This document shows positions 1 through 12,097 of a stretch of DNA of 64,000 nt, in pieces. The DNA lies in contig NZ_BGZH01000004.1 of assembly GCF_009617755.1 (NCBI RefSeq), positions 1 to 64,000 of the forward strand, written 5' to 3'. A program made the translations under genes and the position numbers. Position 1 is the first letter of the stretch, and every line of letters begins with the position of its first letter. The notes under the pieces are model-generated. The model was not told the origin of the DNA, ran no database searches, and saw only the letters and a list, made by a program, of their open reading frames with translations. Source of the stretch: Marinobacter salsuginis (GTDB lineage: Bacteria; Pseudomonadota; Gammaproteobacteria; Pseudomonadales; Oleiphilaceae).

Positions 1-153
1 TAGCAATCCGAAGATCGCAATTCTTGCTCAAGACAAAACTCAATTTCGACGAGTCACTGTCCTGATATTTCATATCCGAAATACCTCGGCCAGCGCCCAC
101 ACGAATTACTTGGTTAACTTTTTAAAGAGCGTTTGAGCTGTTGCTCAATCAAG
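1..153 (-). other. rRNA operon leader (16S gene lies beyond the left edge)
   Basis: Read on the minus strand, this is the transcribed leader of an rRNA operon. A boxA-like antitermination sequence (GCTCTTTAAAAAG, about 118-130) lies just downstream of a strong promoter and is followed by a stretch that resembles gammaproteobacterial rRNA leader or spacer sequence. No mature 16S sequence is reached before base 1. The identification rests on promoter strength, boxA and general resemblance, so a tRNA or other stable RNA operon cannot be wholly excluded. Confidence 0.7.
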
Positions 154-160
154 GCCGCGT

Positions 161-188
161 ATTATACATCATTCCGCTGCCTTGTCAA
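161..188 (-). promoter_or_regulatory. rRNA operon proximal promoter
   Basis: On the minus strand a perfect -35 (TTGACA, 183-188) and perfect -10 (TATAAT, 161-166) are separated by 16 bp and followed by a GC-rich discriminator. The short spacer and GC discriminator are typical of stringently controlled stable RNA promoters. The DNA upstream (189-230) is AT-rich like an UP element. Confidence 0.85.
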
Positions 189-293
189 CCGTTTATTTGA
201 AGAATTTCAAAACTCGTTTTCTTCAATACTTTCAAACAGTTGCATCGCTTCGGGAGACCGCCGTGAGTGGCTCGTCCCTCAGAAGTGGTGCGC

Positions 294-321
294 ATTCTAC
301 AGGCGTCAGGAAAACTGTCAA
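294..321 (-). promoter_or_regulatory. rRNA operon distal promoter
   Basis: A second promoter on the minus strand has TTGACA (316-321), a 16 bp spacer and TAGAAT (294-299), again followed by a GC-rich discriminator and preceded by AT-rich DNA. Its spacing equals that of the proximal promoter 133 bp downstream, giving the tandem arrangement usual for rRNA operons. Confidence 0.75.
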
Positions 322-411
322 CGAGGTTTTTGAATTAATTTCTAGCGGTTTCGGTTTCCACGTAGTGAGCTGATCAGCAATCGATCACTTTGATCAATCC
401 TTAGACCAAAA

Positions 412-1038
412 TCAGGCCCTGGCAAAGGGAATCAACCCTCGAACGCCGTTCCATTTCCAGCGCAATGCCAGCAAACCCAGGATGACCAGGCCGTAAGCGA
501 CCATTTCGCCAATATCGCTTCTTGCCTGCCAGATAAAATGGACCCAGGCAGCGATGGCGATCAGGTAGATCAGCTTGTGCAGCGGTTTCCAGTTTTTTCC
601 CAGGCGCTTCACCATCCTCCTGGTTGAGGTCACAGCCAGAGGCACAAGCATAAGGAAGGAAAGTGCACCCGCGACAATGTAGGGCCGCTTGGTAAACGTC
701 GCCCAAAGATCACTCCACCCGAGTATGAATTGCAGAAACGCCAACACATGCAGTACAGCATAAAAGAATGCAAACAGGCCGAGCATTCGGCGAACCCGGA
801 TCCAGCCTGCCCAACCAGACCAGCGCTTAAGCGGAGTCATCGCCAAAGTGACGATTAACAACTGAAACGCCGCAAGGCCGAGTGACTCCGTCACCTCCTG
901 GCCCGGGTCAGGCCCCAGAGATTGCGTTGCGATGTTGATGGCCAATATCAGTAGTGGAACGCAGGCAAGAAAGGCCGCAAGAAGGCGAAAAGCCAAGACA
1001 AAGGCCGGTCGATCCACTATTCGCGGACGATTCATCAA
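412..1038 (-). CDS. msrQ: MsrQ, haem-binding membrane subunit of the MsrPQ methionine sulfoxide reductase
   Basis: This is the inner-membrane haem b protein that passes electrons from the quinone/flavin pool to periplasmic MsrP for repair of oxidised methionine. The 208-residue product has about six hydrophobic helices and the ferric-reductase-like pattern of membrane histidines ([17 protein letters not shown] and WVHFIW) that ligate haem. Its start overlaps the msrP stop by 4 bp, so the two are translationally coupled. Formerly called YedZ. Length and order (msrP then msrQ) match the family. Confidence 0.93.
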   Translation of the reverse strand: MMNRPRIVDRPAFVLAFRLLAAFLACVPLLILAINIATQSLGPDPGQEVTESLGLAAFQLLIVTLAMTPLKRWSGWAGWIRVRRMLGLFAFFYAVLHVLAFLQFILGWSDLWATFTKRPYIVAGALSFLMLVPLAVTSTRRMVKRLGKNWKPLHKLIYLIAIAAWVHFIWQARSDIGEMVAYGLVILGLLALRWKWNGVRGLIPFARA

Positions 1039-2009
1039 TAGAACTTGCTCAGGTCCATACCCTTGTACAGGTCAGCCACCTGCTCCCCATAACCATTGAA
1101 CTTGGCCGTCTCCATCCAGTTAGGCGAAAGCAAACCAGAAGGCAATCTACGTTCACGCCTCTGACTCCACCTTGGATGATCCACCTCCGGGTTAACGTTG
1201 GCATAGAATCCGTACTCCTGGGGCGCGAGCATTTCCCAGGTGGTTTTCGGGCGCTCCTCCTGAAAACGTACCTTGACGATCGATTTGATGCTCTTGAATC
1301 CGTATTTCCAGGGAACAACCAGCCGGATAGGGGCGCCGTTCTGATTGGGCATGGTTTTGCCATACAGCCCGACCGCCAGGAAGCTTAACTCGTTCATGGC
1401 CTCATCCATCCTCAAGCCCTCCTGGTAGGGCCAGTCGATGGTGCTGAACAATGAGCGCTGACCCGGCATCTGATCCGGATCATACAGGGTCTCGAAATAG
1501 ACGTATTTGGCTCGGGAATTGGGTTCAAGCCGTTTGATAACGTCGGCAAGTGGGATGCCAATCCAGGGAATAACCATGGACCAGGCCTCGACACAACGCA
1601 GGCGATACACCCGCTCCTGGTATTCATGAGGTTTTAGCAGGTCTTCCAAGGCATATTTACCGGGCCGCCCACATTCACCTTCAACCACTATGGACCAGGG
1701 ATCAACGCTCATTTCGTCGGCGTACTTGGCCGGATCGCCTTTTCCGGTGCCAAATTCGTAGAAGTTGTTATAGCGGGTCACATCCTCGAACGGTGTTTTC
1801 TCTTCATCGGTAGAAAAGCCGGGCATTGCAACGTAATCCAGCGCCTCCCCAGGCACCGGCAGCTTCGCAGCGGATAAAAGACCCGGCACTGAAAGGCCCG
1901 CGGCGACGGCCGCAGCTCCAGACATGAATTTCCTTCGATTGAGATAAACAGCTTCAGGGGTAACTTCTGAGTGGGGCAACACCCAGGATGGGCGATTCTT
2001 GATAAACAT
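1035..2009 (-). CDS. msrP: MsrP, periplasmic methionine sulfoxide reductase catalytic subunit
   Basis: The molybdopterin enzyme reduces methionine sulfoxide in periplasmic proteins. The N-terminus has a Tat signal (NRRKFMSG near residues 25-32, then an Ala-rich hydrophobic stretch), fitting export of a folded cofactor protein. The conserved molybdenum-ligand cysteine sits in [10 protein letters not shown]. The 324-residue length is normal for the family (formerly YedY). The ATG is preceded by GGAGACTTTCC, a good ribosome site. It is the first gene of a two-gene operon with msrQ. Confidence 0.95.
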   Translation of the reverse strand: MFIKNRPSWVLPHSEVTPEAVYLNRRKFMSGAAAVAAGLSVPGLLSAAKLPVPGEALDYVAMPGFSTDEEKTPFEDVTRYNNFYEFGTGKGDPAKYADEMSVDPWSIVVEGECGRPGKYALEDLLKPHEYQERVYRLRCVEAWSMVIPWIGIPLADVIKRLEPNSRAKYVYFETLYDPDQMPGQRSLFSTIDWPYQEGLRMDEAMNELSFLAVGLYGKTMPNQNGAPIRLVVPWKYGFKSIKSIVKVRFQEERPKTTWEMLAPQEYGFYANVNPEVDHPRWSQRRERRLPSGLLSPNWMETAKFNGYGEQVADLYKGMDLSKFY

Positions 2010-2069
2010 GGAAAGTCTCCGTCAGGGCGTCAGCCAGCTAAGGCGTTGACCGGAGACTGTGATGAAAAT

Positions 2070-2098
2070 TCCCGGGCCTCGATGAGAAGGCCCGGGCA
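2070..2098 (-). terminator. Terminator after pssA
   Basis: CCCGGGCC pairs with GGCCCGGG across a 10-nt loop (about 2072-2097). On the minus strand the stem is followed by AATTTT, so it should end pssA transcription before msrP. Confidence 0.7.
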
Positions 2099-2106
2099 GC
2101 AAGAAC

Positions 2107-2925
2107 TCAGTCAGCGGCGCCTGAAGCTTTCCGGGGCTTGCCACGGAACAGCGCACGAACAGGACCGGACAACGCGTATATCAGAAATCCAGTAAAGAGT
2201 ACGGTAGCCGGATCCAGCGCGATCACTACAAACACCAGCACCACAAGCAGAATAGCAGCAAAAGGCACCCGACCACGCAGATCGAGATCCTTGAAACTGC
2301 GATAGAGAATGTTGCTGACCATCAGCACGCCCGTACCTGCAACCACCACCATGGTAAGCAACGTGAGCCAGGCAGCGGGCTCAAAGAGATGGAAGCACCA
2401 GACCAGGCCAGCAACACACGCAGCGGCTGCAGGGCTGGGCAACCCAACAAAGAACTTCTTGTCAACTGAACCAATCTGGGTGTTGAAGCGGGCCAGACGA
2501 AGTGCAGCGCCAGCCACGTAGATAAAAGTAACGGCCCAACCTACCTTATCAAAGGCGTTCAGCGACCAGAAGAAGGCAACAAGGCCAGGGGCAACACCAA
2601 AGGCCACCATGTCGGCCAGGCTGTCGTACTCTTCTCCGAATTTGCTCTGGGTGTTGGTCATCCGGGCGACACGGCCATCCAGTCCATCCAGAATCATGGA
2701 GACAAAAATGGCAATCGCGGCGTTATCAAACACGCCGTTCGCGGCAGAGACTATGGCGTAGAAACCTGAAAACAGCGAAGCCGTTGTAAGCGCATTGGGG
2801 AGCAGGTAGATACCTTTTCGGCGAACCGGTGCTCCTCCAACCAGCTCTTCTTCAACCACTTCCCCGGCCTCGACTTCGTAGTCCGGGTTCTGCTTGCCGT
2901 CGGCGGTTTTTCTTTCTTCAGTCAT
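2107..2925 (-). CDS. pssA: CDP-diacylglycerol--serine O-phosphatidyltransferase
   Basis: This membrane enzyme makes phosphatidylserine, the precursor of phosphatidylethanolamine. The CDP-alcohol phosphotransferase signature is intact: D..DG..AR, then G...D...D, in the stretch DGLDGRVAR...FGEEYDSLAD. Several hydrophobic helices follow. The start was placed at the second of two ATGs because GGAG lies 8 nt upstream of it but only 2 nt from the first ATG (2931). It lies downstream of ilvIHC, as in Pseudomonas, but a strong hairpin separates them. The charged N-terminal 40 residues precede the membrane core. Confidence 0.92.
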   Translation of the reverse strand: MTEERKTADGKQNPDYEVEAGEVVEEELVGGAPVRRKGIYLLPNALTTASLFSGFYAIVSAANGVFDNAAIAIFVSMILDGLDGRVARMTNTQSKFGEEYDSLADMVAFGVAPGLVAFFWSLNAFDKVGWAVTFIYVAGAALRLARFNTQIGSVDKKFFVGLPSPAAAACVAGLVWCFHLFEPAAWLTLLTMVVVAGTGVLMVSNILYRSFKDLDLRGRVPFAAILLVVLVFVVIALDPATVLFTGFLIYALSGPVRALFRGKPRKASGAAD

Positions 2926-2962
2926 TTCCATTACTCCGGAAAGCGTTTGGGCGGAGTATATA

Positions 2963-2995
2963 CGAAAAACGCGGCCTCACGGGCCGCGTTTTTCA
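2963..2995. terminator. Terminator between ilvC and pssA
   Basis: AAAAACGCGGCC pairs with GGCCGCGTTTTT (2965-2976 with 2982-2993). The A-tract/T-tract flanks give a classical intrinsic terminator; on the minus strand it ends the ilvIHC operon. Confidence 0.88.
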
Positions 2996-3014
2996 AAACC
3001 AGGCGGAATTCCGC

Positions 3015-4043
<1,029 letters not shown>

Positions 4044-4095
4044 TTATTTGTGATGACCCCGAGGGGCCATAATGTTCAAAACGTGTTTGAAATTC

Positions 4096-4587
4096 TTAAA
4101 GGCTGAGCACCTTCTCGCCTCGGGCGATACCGGATACACCGCTGCGGACTACTTCCAGAACGCCCGACGTGCCAACGGCCTGAATAAAGCCGTCCAGCTT
4201 TTCGCTGTCACCTGCCAGCTGGACCGTGTAGACCGAACTGGTCACATCTACAATCTGGCCGCGGAAAATGTCTACCGTACGCTTGATCTCGGCACGCTGG
4301 GAACCAGTGGCCTTCAGTTTGACCAGCATCAGCTCACGCTCGATGTGGGCACCTTCGGTCAGATCCACCAGCTTGACGACTTCGATCAGCTTGTTCAGTT
4401 GCTTGGTGATCTGTTCGATCACCTTGTCAGAACCCGTCGTGGTCACGGTAAGACGGGACAAAGTCTCGTCTTCGGTTGGCGCCACGGTGAGCGTTTCGAT
4501 GTTGTAGTTGCGCTGGGAAAACAGACCAACAACCCGTGACAGGGCGCCGGGCTCGTTTTCAAGCAAAACAGAAATGATTCGACGCAT
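4096..4587 (-). CDS. ilvH: Acetolactate synthase small (regulatory) subunit
   Basis: This is the feedback-sensing partner of IlvI. The N-terminal ACT domain (MRRIISVLLENEPGALSRV) binds valine in the family, and a C-terminal ALS small-subunit domain follows; total 163 residues. The start at 4587 was preferred to an in-frame GTG-region extension to 4617 because it matches the E. coli IlvH N-terminus and lies 2 bp after the ilvI stop. Confidence 0.96.
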   Translation of the reverse strand: MRRIISVLLENEPGALSRVVGLFSQRNYNIETLTVAPTEDETLSRLTVTTTGSDKVIEQITKQLNKLIEVVKLVDLTEGAHIERELMLVKLKATGSQRAEIKRTVDIFRGQIVDVTSSVYTVQLAGDSEKLDGFIQAVGTSGVLEVVRSGVSGIARGEKVLSL

Positions 4588-4589
4588 GA

Positions 4590-6308
4590 TCAGACCCTCT
4601 CCGTCTTGCTGAGCCACATATCCTTCATGGAGCCCCGGGCAACCTGCATCGGATACACGTGCTCAAAGCGGTCCACGTAAATATCCACGAACACCAGATC
4701 GTCCTTCATTGCCAGCACTTCTTTCAGCTTGGTTTCCAGATCTTCTTTCTTCTCAATCCGGACACCCTTGTGCCCATAGGCTTCCGCCAGCTTGATGAAA
4801 TCTGGGAGTGATTCCATGTAGGACTCGGCATGACGGGACTCGTAGTTCATGTCCTGCCACTGCTTGACCATACCCAGTGCCTGGTTGTTCAGGTTGATGA
4901 TCTTCACCGGCAGATTGTACTGCTTGCAGGTGGACAGCTCCTGAATGTTCATCTGGATACTACCCTCACCGGTAATGCACAGCACTTCATCGTCCGGATG
5001 GGTCAGCTTGACCCCCATGGCCGCTGGCAAACCAAAGCCCATGGTGCCGAGACCACCGGAATTGATCCAGCGGTTGGGCTTGTCGAACTTGTAATACTGG
5101 GCCGCAAACATCTGGTGCTGACCCACATCGGAAGTCACGAAGGCTTCGCCGTTAGTCAGGCGACACAGCATCTCGATCACTTCCTGGGGTTTGATCACAT
5201 CCGGACTGGTCTCATAACGCATACCGTGGAATGCTCGCCATTCATCGATCTGCTTCCACCAGGAAGCGATGGCATCCGCATCGGGCTTTTCTTTGGCTTC
5301 CTTGACCAGCGACAGCATTTCCTTCAGCACGGCGTCTACCGGACCAACAATGGGCACATCCGCATCCACAGTCTTGGAAATCGACGCCGGGTCGATGTCG
5401 ATATGGATGATGCGCGCGCCCGGACAGAACTTCTCGGTGGCATTGGTCACCCGGTCATCAAAACGGGCTCCCACGCAGAGAATCAGATCCGAGTGGTGCA
5501 TAGCCATATTCGCTTCATAGGTGCCGTGCATGCCGAGCCAACCAAGATGCTGCTTGTCGCTGGCCGGGTAACAGCCAATCCCCATCAGGGTATTGGTGAT
5601 CGGATATCCCAGCATCCGGACAAGCTCGGTCAGCTGATCCGATGCCTTGCCCAGAATCACCCCACCACCTGCGTAGATAACCGGGCGCTTGGCCGCCAGC
5701 ATCATGTCGACGGCTTTCTTGATCTGACCGGCATGGCCGCGAATAGCGGGGTTGTAGGATCGCAGTTTGACCTTCTTGGGGTATGCGTATTCGTACCGCT
5801 CGTTCGGCGTGGTCATATCCTTGGGGATATCCACGACCACAGGGCCGGGACGGCCGGTGGCAGCAATGTAATAGGCCTTGCGGATGATTTCCGGGATTTC
5901 CTCGGGGTGCCGGACGCTGAGGTTGTGCTTCACCACGGGTCGGGAGACACCCATCATATCGGTTTCCTGGAACGCGTCCTCACCGATGAGAGTGGATGCA
6001 ACCTGGCCGCACAGAACCACCATGGGGATGGAATCCATGAATGCAGTGGCAATGCCGGTAATAGTGTTGGTGGCTCCAGGACCCGAGGTCACCAGTACGG
6101 TACCTGGTTTTCCGGTTGCGCGGGCATAACCGTCGGCCATATGGACCGCCGCCTGCTCGTGCCTGACCAGAATGTGCTTGACTTTGTCCTGCCTGAACAG
6201 CGCGTCATAAATATGAAGGGCTGCACCACCCGGATAGCCGTATATGTATTCGATACCTTCATCTTGAAGGGACCGGATCAGCATATCGGCGCCAGACAAT
6301 AACTCCAC
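4590..6308 (-). CDS. ilvI: Acetolactate synthase large (catalytic) subunit
   Basis: This thiamine-diphosphate enzyme joins pyruvate with pyruvate or 2-ketobutyrate, the first common step of branched-chain amino acid synthesis. The 572-residue protein shows the catalytic-glutamate region ([16 protein letters not shown]), a central FAD-binding region and the C-terminal ThDP motif GEGSIQMN...NLNN. The motif begins GEG rather than the more usual GDG. It is the first gene of ilvI-ilvH-ilvC, behind a promoter at about 6602-6629 and a leader of roughly 290 nt. Confidence 0.96.
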   Translation of the reverse strand: MELLSGADMLIRSLQDEGIEYIYGYPGGAALHIYDALFRQDKVKHILVRHEQAAVHMADGYARATGKPGTVLVTSGPGATNTITGIATAFMDSIPMVVLCGQVASTLIGEDAFQETDMMGVSRPVVKHNLSVRHPEEIPEIIRKAYYIAATGRPGPVVVDIPKDMTTPNERYEYAYPKKVKLRSYNPAIRGHAGQIKKAVDMMLAAKRPVIYAGGGVILGKASDQLTELVRMLGYPITNTLMGIGCYPASDKQHLGWLGMHGTYEANMAMHHSDLILCVGARFDDRVTNATEKFCPGARIIHIDIDPASISKTVDADVPIVGPVDAVLKEMLSLVKEAKEKPDADAIASWWKQIDEWRAFHGMRYETSPDVIKPQEVIEMLCRLTNGEAFVTSDVGQHQMFAAQYYKFDKPNRWINSGGLGTMGFGLPAAMGVKLTHPDDEVLCITGEGSIQMNIQELSTCKQYNLPVKIINLNNQALGMVKQWQDMNYESRHAESYMESLPDFIKLAEAYGHKGVRIEKKEDLETKLKEVLAMKDDLVFVDIYVDRFEHVYPMQVARGSMKDMWLSKTERV

Positions 6309-6330
6309 GATTTACTACCCTCTTCTACGA

Positions 6331-6503
6331 GTGAATGAGCCGGGACAGATCCCGGTTGCCTGGATTCACGGTGTCCATGCTTCTTATGAAAGCGGAACCG
6401 GCTGCTCCTCCACACCTTGTTAAGAGGTTGTCTCCTGGCCAGCCGCCCTCCTGAGGGTTGCGGAGAACGGCCAATCAACGGGTTGCACGTAAGCAACAAC
6501 CAT
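6331..6503 (-). other. Leader region of ilvIHC with candidate leader peptide and hairpin
   Basis: Between the ilvI promoter and its start codon the minus strand holds a 27-codon open frame (6503-6420) starting MVVAYVQPV, with four valines in its first nine residues. A compound hairpin follows at 6331-6369 (CCGGGA/TCCCGG inside GTGAAT/ATTCAC). This resembles an attenuation leader, but the valine run is short, the ribosome site is weak and no T-tract follows the hairpin. Treat as a candidate only. Confidence 0.3.
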
Positions 6504-6601
6504 CCCGCGTCGGATGCGCGGCGCGTTCAGTGTGGTAATTGATGGGGGATACTCGCTCGGGATTGCCTGCCGTATTGACCCCAGTCTTCAGGCAATCGGT
6601 A

Positions 6602-6629
6602 ATTCTGACAGCGCGAAACTCCCTGTCAA
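6602..6629 (-). promoter_or_regulatory. Promoter of ilvIHC
   Basis: On the minus strand a perfect TTGACA (6624-6629) lies 16 bp before CAGAAT (6602-6607). It is the only strong -35 in the 518-bp gap between ilvI and the DUF4124 gene. The rest of that gap, 6630-6826, shows no convincing gene. Confidence 0.6.
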
Positions 6630-6826
6630 TAGCCGTCGCACGTTTCTGTGCCTATACTGGCCGAAGGTCTGCCAATCTTGCTACAAATCCATACAAAGAT
6701 TTGAACCAGACAGAAGAAAATCCGCAGTACCAGTGGCATGATATGGAATAATGAATTGAAAAAACGGGCCCGGTCTATCCAGGTTGTCTGCCTGCCCGGG
6801 AGCAGTGAACATACGCGAGTAGAGCC

Positions 6827-7300
6827 ATGAACAGAAAAATCCTGACGCTGACCTTATTACTGGCTGTTGTACCCGGGGTAGCCCTGAGCGCCTCTGTCTA
6901 TAAATGGACCGATGAAAACGGAGTTACCCACTTTGGGGACCGGCAGCCGACTGGCTCAAAGGCCGAACGGGTCAATGTGCGCTCAGGCACTTCTTCAAAC
7001 GCATCCGGCAATCCACAAAGCGCTCAGGAGCGCCTTCAAAATCTGGAGGAACGCCAATCGGAGGAAGCGGAGCAGCGCCAGGAGTCCGCAGTTGAGCAAG
7101 CGCGCAGAAAACAGCGGGAGGCAAACTGCGCAACCGCGCGCTCCAATCTTGAGCTTATAGAACGCAACGCCCGCATTCGGATTGAAGAGAATGGTGAGCA
7201 GCGCTACCTGAGCCAAGAAGAGATTGCTGAGAAAAAAGCTGAAGCTTTGAGAATCGCTGAAGAAAATTGCGGGCCAGTTGAGAATAGCGACCAACAATAG
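6827..7300 (+). CDS. DUF4124 domain protein, exported
   Basis: The 157-residue product has a signal peptide (hydrophobic LTLLLAVVPGVALSA, cleavage likely near residue 22). A DUF4124 domain follows at once, recognisable by VYKWTDENGVTHFGD, and then a Gln/Glu/Arg-rich helix that may form a coiled coil (about residues 65-110). Two cysteines near the C-terminus (residues 105 and 147) could form a disulfide. Function unknown; DUF4124 proteins are envelope proteins in proteobacteria. It converges on clpB across a shared terminator. Confidence 0.85.
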   Translation: MNRKILTLTLLLAVVPGVALSASVYKWTDENGVTHFGDRQPTGSKAERVNVRSGTSSNASGNPQSAQERLQNLEERQSEEAEQRQESAVEQARRKQREANCATARSNLELIERNARIRIEENGEQRYLSQEEIAEKKAEALRIAEENCGPVENSDQQ

Positions 7301-7310
7301 CTCTATTAAG

Positions 7311-7342
7311 AAAGGGCCAGCAGACTTTTTGCTGGCCCTTTC
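7311..7342. terminator. Bidirectional terminator between the DUF4124 gene and clpB
   Basis: AAAGGGCCAGCA pairs with TGCTGGCCCTTT across a short loop; T-rich DNA follows on the plus strand. It sits between two convergent stop codons (7300 and 7349) and should serve both genes. Confidence 0.9.
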
Positions 7343-7348
7343 TCGTGC

Positions 7349-9925
<2,577 letters not shown>

Positions 9926-9997
9926 GTGTACTTTCCCCAAATTTCTGCGAATACCAAGGTGCCATCGGTGGCGGATATTCGATTGCTTTGACAGTTA

Positions 9998-10026
9998 ATG
10001 TAGGGGCAAGTAGGGGGACTTCAAGC
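9998..10026 (-). promoter_or_regulatory. Sigma-32 (heat-shock) type promoter of clpB
   Basis: On the minus strand GCTTGAA (10020-10026) is followed about 13 nt later by CCCCTACAT (9998-10006). This fits the RpoH consensus of CTTGAA and CCCCAT-type boxes and lies just upstream of clpB, a standard member of the heat-shock regulon. Confidence 0.75.
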
Positions 10027-10083
10027 GGGGGCTCGGTGTATTCGTCAGAAAATTGACGGCTGTCAGGTTTCACTGCGGTGCAA

Positions 10084-10191
10084 GCCTGAGGCGGGAATGA
10101 CTCTCCAGAACGCGCCGTGAATACGTCCGTGTAGGCTTGGCTGCAGCATCCATGCTGCAAACAGTTCTGGAGAGTCATTCCCGCCCCAGGC
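10084..10191 (-). repeat. Two-hairpin ANGGAY palindromic element, copy A
   Basis: Arms 10091-10111 and 10164-10184 are perfect 21-bp inverted repeats (extendable to 10084/10191 with one mismatch). Read on the minus strand they enclose two hairpins: GCAGC-ATGGAT-GCTGC and TAC-ACGGAC-GTA. The loops are 17 nt apart. The element lies between the pgeF stop and the clpB promoter, so its ANGGAY loops are in sense orientation in a pgeF trailer. It shares architecture with the elements near 49320, 52540 and 53220. The rest of the 9926-10241 gap holds only the clpB promoter. Confidence 0.85.
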
Positions 10192-10241
10192 CCAAGCTTT
10201 GGTAATAACGCAAAGATGACCGATCAATTAACTATTAATGG

Positions 10242-10997
10242 TTAATTCAACCAAATCAACGTGGCCATCCGGCCTGTCTGGCCATCCCTGCGGTAAGAAA
10301 AAAACCGATCCGAATCCTTAACGGTACACAGGCCACCACCAGTCACGCTGGATACGCCGAGATGATTTAACCTCAGGGTGGCAAGTGCATAGATATCTGC
10401 CATGAAATGCCCAGCACGAGCGCCTTTGTCCTTGAAAGCGCGGGCCGCTTTCGGCTCATATTCAAGGAAGGCGTCACGCACTTCCGGGCCGACTTCAAAG
10501 CTGTCCGGACCGATGGCCGGGCCGAGCCAGGCTTGCAGGGTTTGGGGTGCAACGGCCATGACGCTCACCAGATTCTCGATAACGCCACCACACAGACTTC
10601 GCCATCCGCAGTGGGCGGCGCCGACGACGGTTCCTTCGCTGTCGGCAAGAACAACGGGCAGGCAGTCGGCGGTGAGGATGGCGCAGGCGATGCCTGGATG
10701 ACGGGTGTAGCTGGCGTCGGCCTTGGCGATTTGTCCGACGTTATCCGGGGTCAGTTCGACAACATCGGTACCGTGCACCTGATTGAGCCAGCCGATCCGC
10801 TCGCTTGTCAGGCCTGCGGATTCGGCGAGTCTTAGTCGATTCTGTTCCACATTGTCCGGGTTGTCTTCAACGTGGCTACCAAGGTTAAGACTGTCCCAGG
10901 GTCGCCCGCTAACGCCGCCGGCGCGGGTTGTGCTGAGGGCCCGCACTCTGTCAGGCGCGGACCAGTCAGGCTTCAGGGCGTCACCTTCAATAGTCAC
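10242..10997 (-). CDS. pgeF: PgeF/YfiH family multicopper-like purine nucleoside phosphorylase or peptidoglycan editing factor
   Basis: The 251-residue protein belongs to the DUF152/LACC1 family. E. coli YfiH edits mis-incorporated L-Ser in peptidoglycan precursors, and related members act as purine nucleoside phosphorylase/adenosine deaminase. The family metal-site motifs are visible: NQVHGTDVV, LTADCLPVVL and AHCGWRSL. The start overlaps the rluD stop by 11 bp, so it is coupled to rluD. The order rluD-pgeF-clpB is conserved in Pseudomonas. Confidence 0.92.
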   Translation of the reverse strand: MTIEGDALKPDWSAPDRVRALSTTRAGGVSGRPWDSLNLGSHVEDNPDNVEQNRLRLAESAGLTSERIGWLNQVHGTDVVELTPDNVGQIAKADASYTRHPGIACAILTADCLPVVLADSEGTVVGAAHCGWRSLCGGVIENLVSVMAVAPQTLQAWLGPAIGPDSFEVGPEVRDAFLEYEPKAARAFKDKGARAGHFMADIYALATLRLNHLGVSSVTGGGLCTVKDSDRFFSYRRDGQTGRMATLIWLN

Positions 10998-11964
10998 GCG
11001 CTTCCAGCTCCCGGGCGTGTTTGCGCAGGGCCTCGATCAGGGCAACCATGTCTTCAGGCAGGGGCACCTCCCAGGTCAGGATTTCACCGGTTTCCGGGTG
11101 CTCGAGGGTCAGTTGCCGGGCGTGGAGAGCCTGGCGATGGAAAGCCGAGAGAGCCTCTCGAAGTTCTTCGGTGGTCCCCTTGGGCAGCCTGAGGCGGCCG
11201 CCGTAAAGGGGGTCTCCGACCAGCGGGTGTTTTACATGGGCCATATGAACGCGGATCTGGTGGGTTCGGCCGCTTTCGAGTTTGCAGCGGACGTGGGTGT
11301 GGGCGGCAAAGCGCTCCACCAGGCGATAGTGGGTGACCGCCGGCTTTCCGGAGGCGACGACCGCCATTTTCTTGCGTTCCCGCGGGTGTCGGCCGATGGG
11401 TGCGTCAACCGTTGCACCTCCGGTGAGGGTACCAACGACGACGGCTTCATACTCGCGGCCCATGGTCCGGGTTTGTAACTGATCAACCAAGGATGTGTGC
11501 GCAATCAGGCTTCGAGCGACAACCATGATGCCGGAGGTGTCTTTGTCGAGTCGGTGAACGATGCCCGCTCTGGGCAGATTCTCGACTTCCGGTGCGTAAT
11601 TCAACAGCGCGTTAACGAGGGTCCCATCGGCGTGCCCGGCAGCCGGGTGCACAACAAGACCCGCCGGCTTGTTGATGACCAACAAGTGCTCGTCCTCATA
11701 GACGATATCGAGGGATATTTCCTCGGCCTGCCAGCTCACCTGAGCTTCCGGCTCGGCATCCAGCGCCAGGCGATCGTCCAGCATCACTTTGTCGCGAGGC
11801 TTTCGAGCCTTACCATTCACCGTCAAAGCACCACTTTTGATCCAGGACTGCAGGCGGGAACGGGAGTGTTCGGGCATCAGTTCTGCCGCCGCCTGATCCA
11901 GGCGCCGGTCACTCAATTCCGGCGGCACAACAAAGCTGGCAAGGATTCGTTTTTCAGATGACAT
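10987..11964 (-). CDS. rluD: 23S rRNA pseudouridine synthase RluD
   Basis: The enzyme makes pseudouridines in helix 69 of 23S rRNA (E. coli 1911, 1915, 1917). An N-terminal S4 RNA-binding domain (residues about 18-75, RLDQAAAEL...SRLQSWIKSG) precedes the RluA-type catalytic domain with the active Asp in HRLDKDTSG. The ATG at 11964 has a GGGGG tract upstream; an in-frame start at 12033 would add 23 unlikely residues reaching into the bamD leader. Divergent from bamD. Confidence 0.94.
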   Translation of the reverse strand: MSSEKRILASFVVPPELSDRRLDQAAAELMPEHSRSRLQSWIKSGALTVNGKARKPRDKVMLDDRLALDAEPEAQVSWQAEEISLDIVYEDEHLLVINKPAGLVVHPAAGHADGTLVNALLNYAPEVENLPRAGIVHRLDKDTSGIMVVARSLIAHTSLVDQLQTRTMGREYEAVVVGTLTGGATVDAPIGRHPRERKKMAVVASGKPAVTHYRLVERFAAHTHVRCKLESGRTHQIRVHMAHVKHPLVGDPLYGGRLRLPKGTTEELREALSAFHRQALHARQLTLEHPETGEILTWEVPLPEDMVALIEALRKHARELEARDY

Positions 11965-12097
11965 TAAGCCCCCAGGGCCTGTGTGTGTTACGTTTCGGTC
12001 AGGTTTTTTGAAACAACGGGGATTGCTCTGCACATGGAGTCACTTCCCCGCTACAATGACTGCCCTTGAATTAATCGACATTATACGGGATTCCGGA

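Noticed and set aside
4830..6302. 490-codon plus-strand frame opposite ilvI
   Set aside because: Antisense shadow of ilvI caused by GC-rich codon use; histidine-rich composition, no recognisable domain.
6514..6751. Two overlapping small plus-strand frames in the ilvI-DUF4124 gap
   Set aside because: No ribosome site, no recognisable sequence, and they run over the ilvI promoter.
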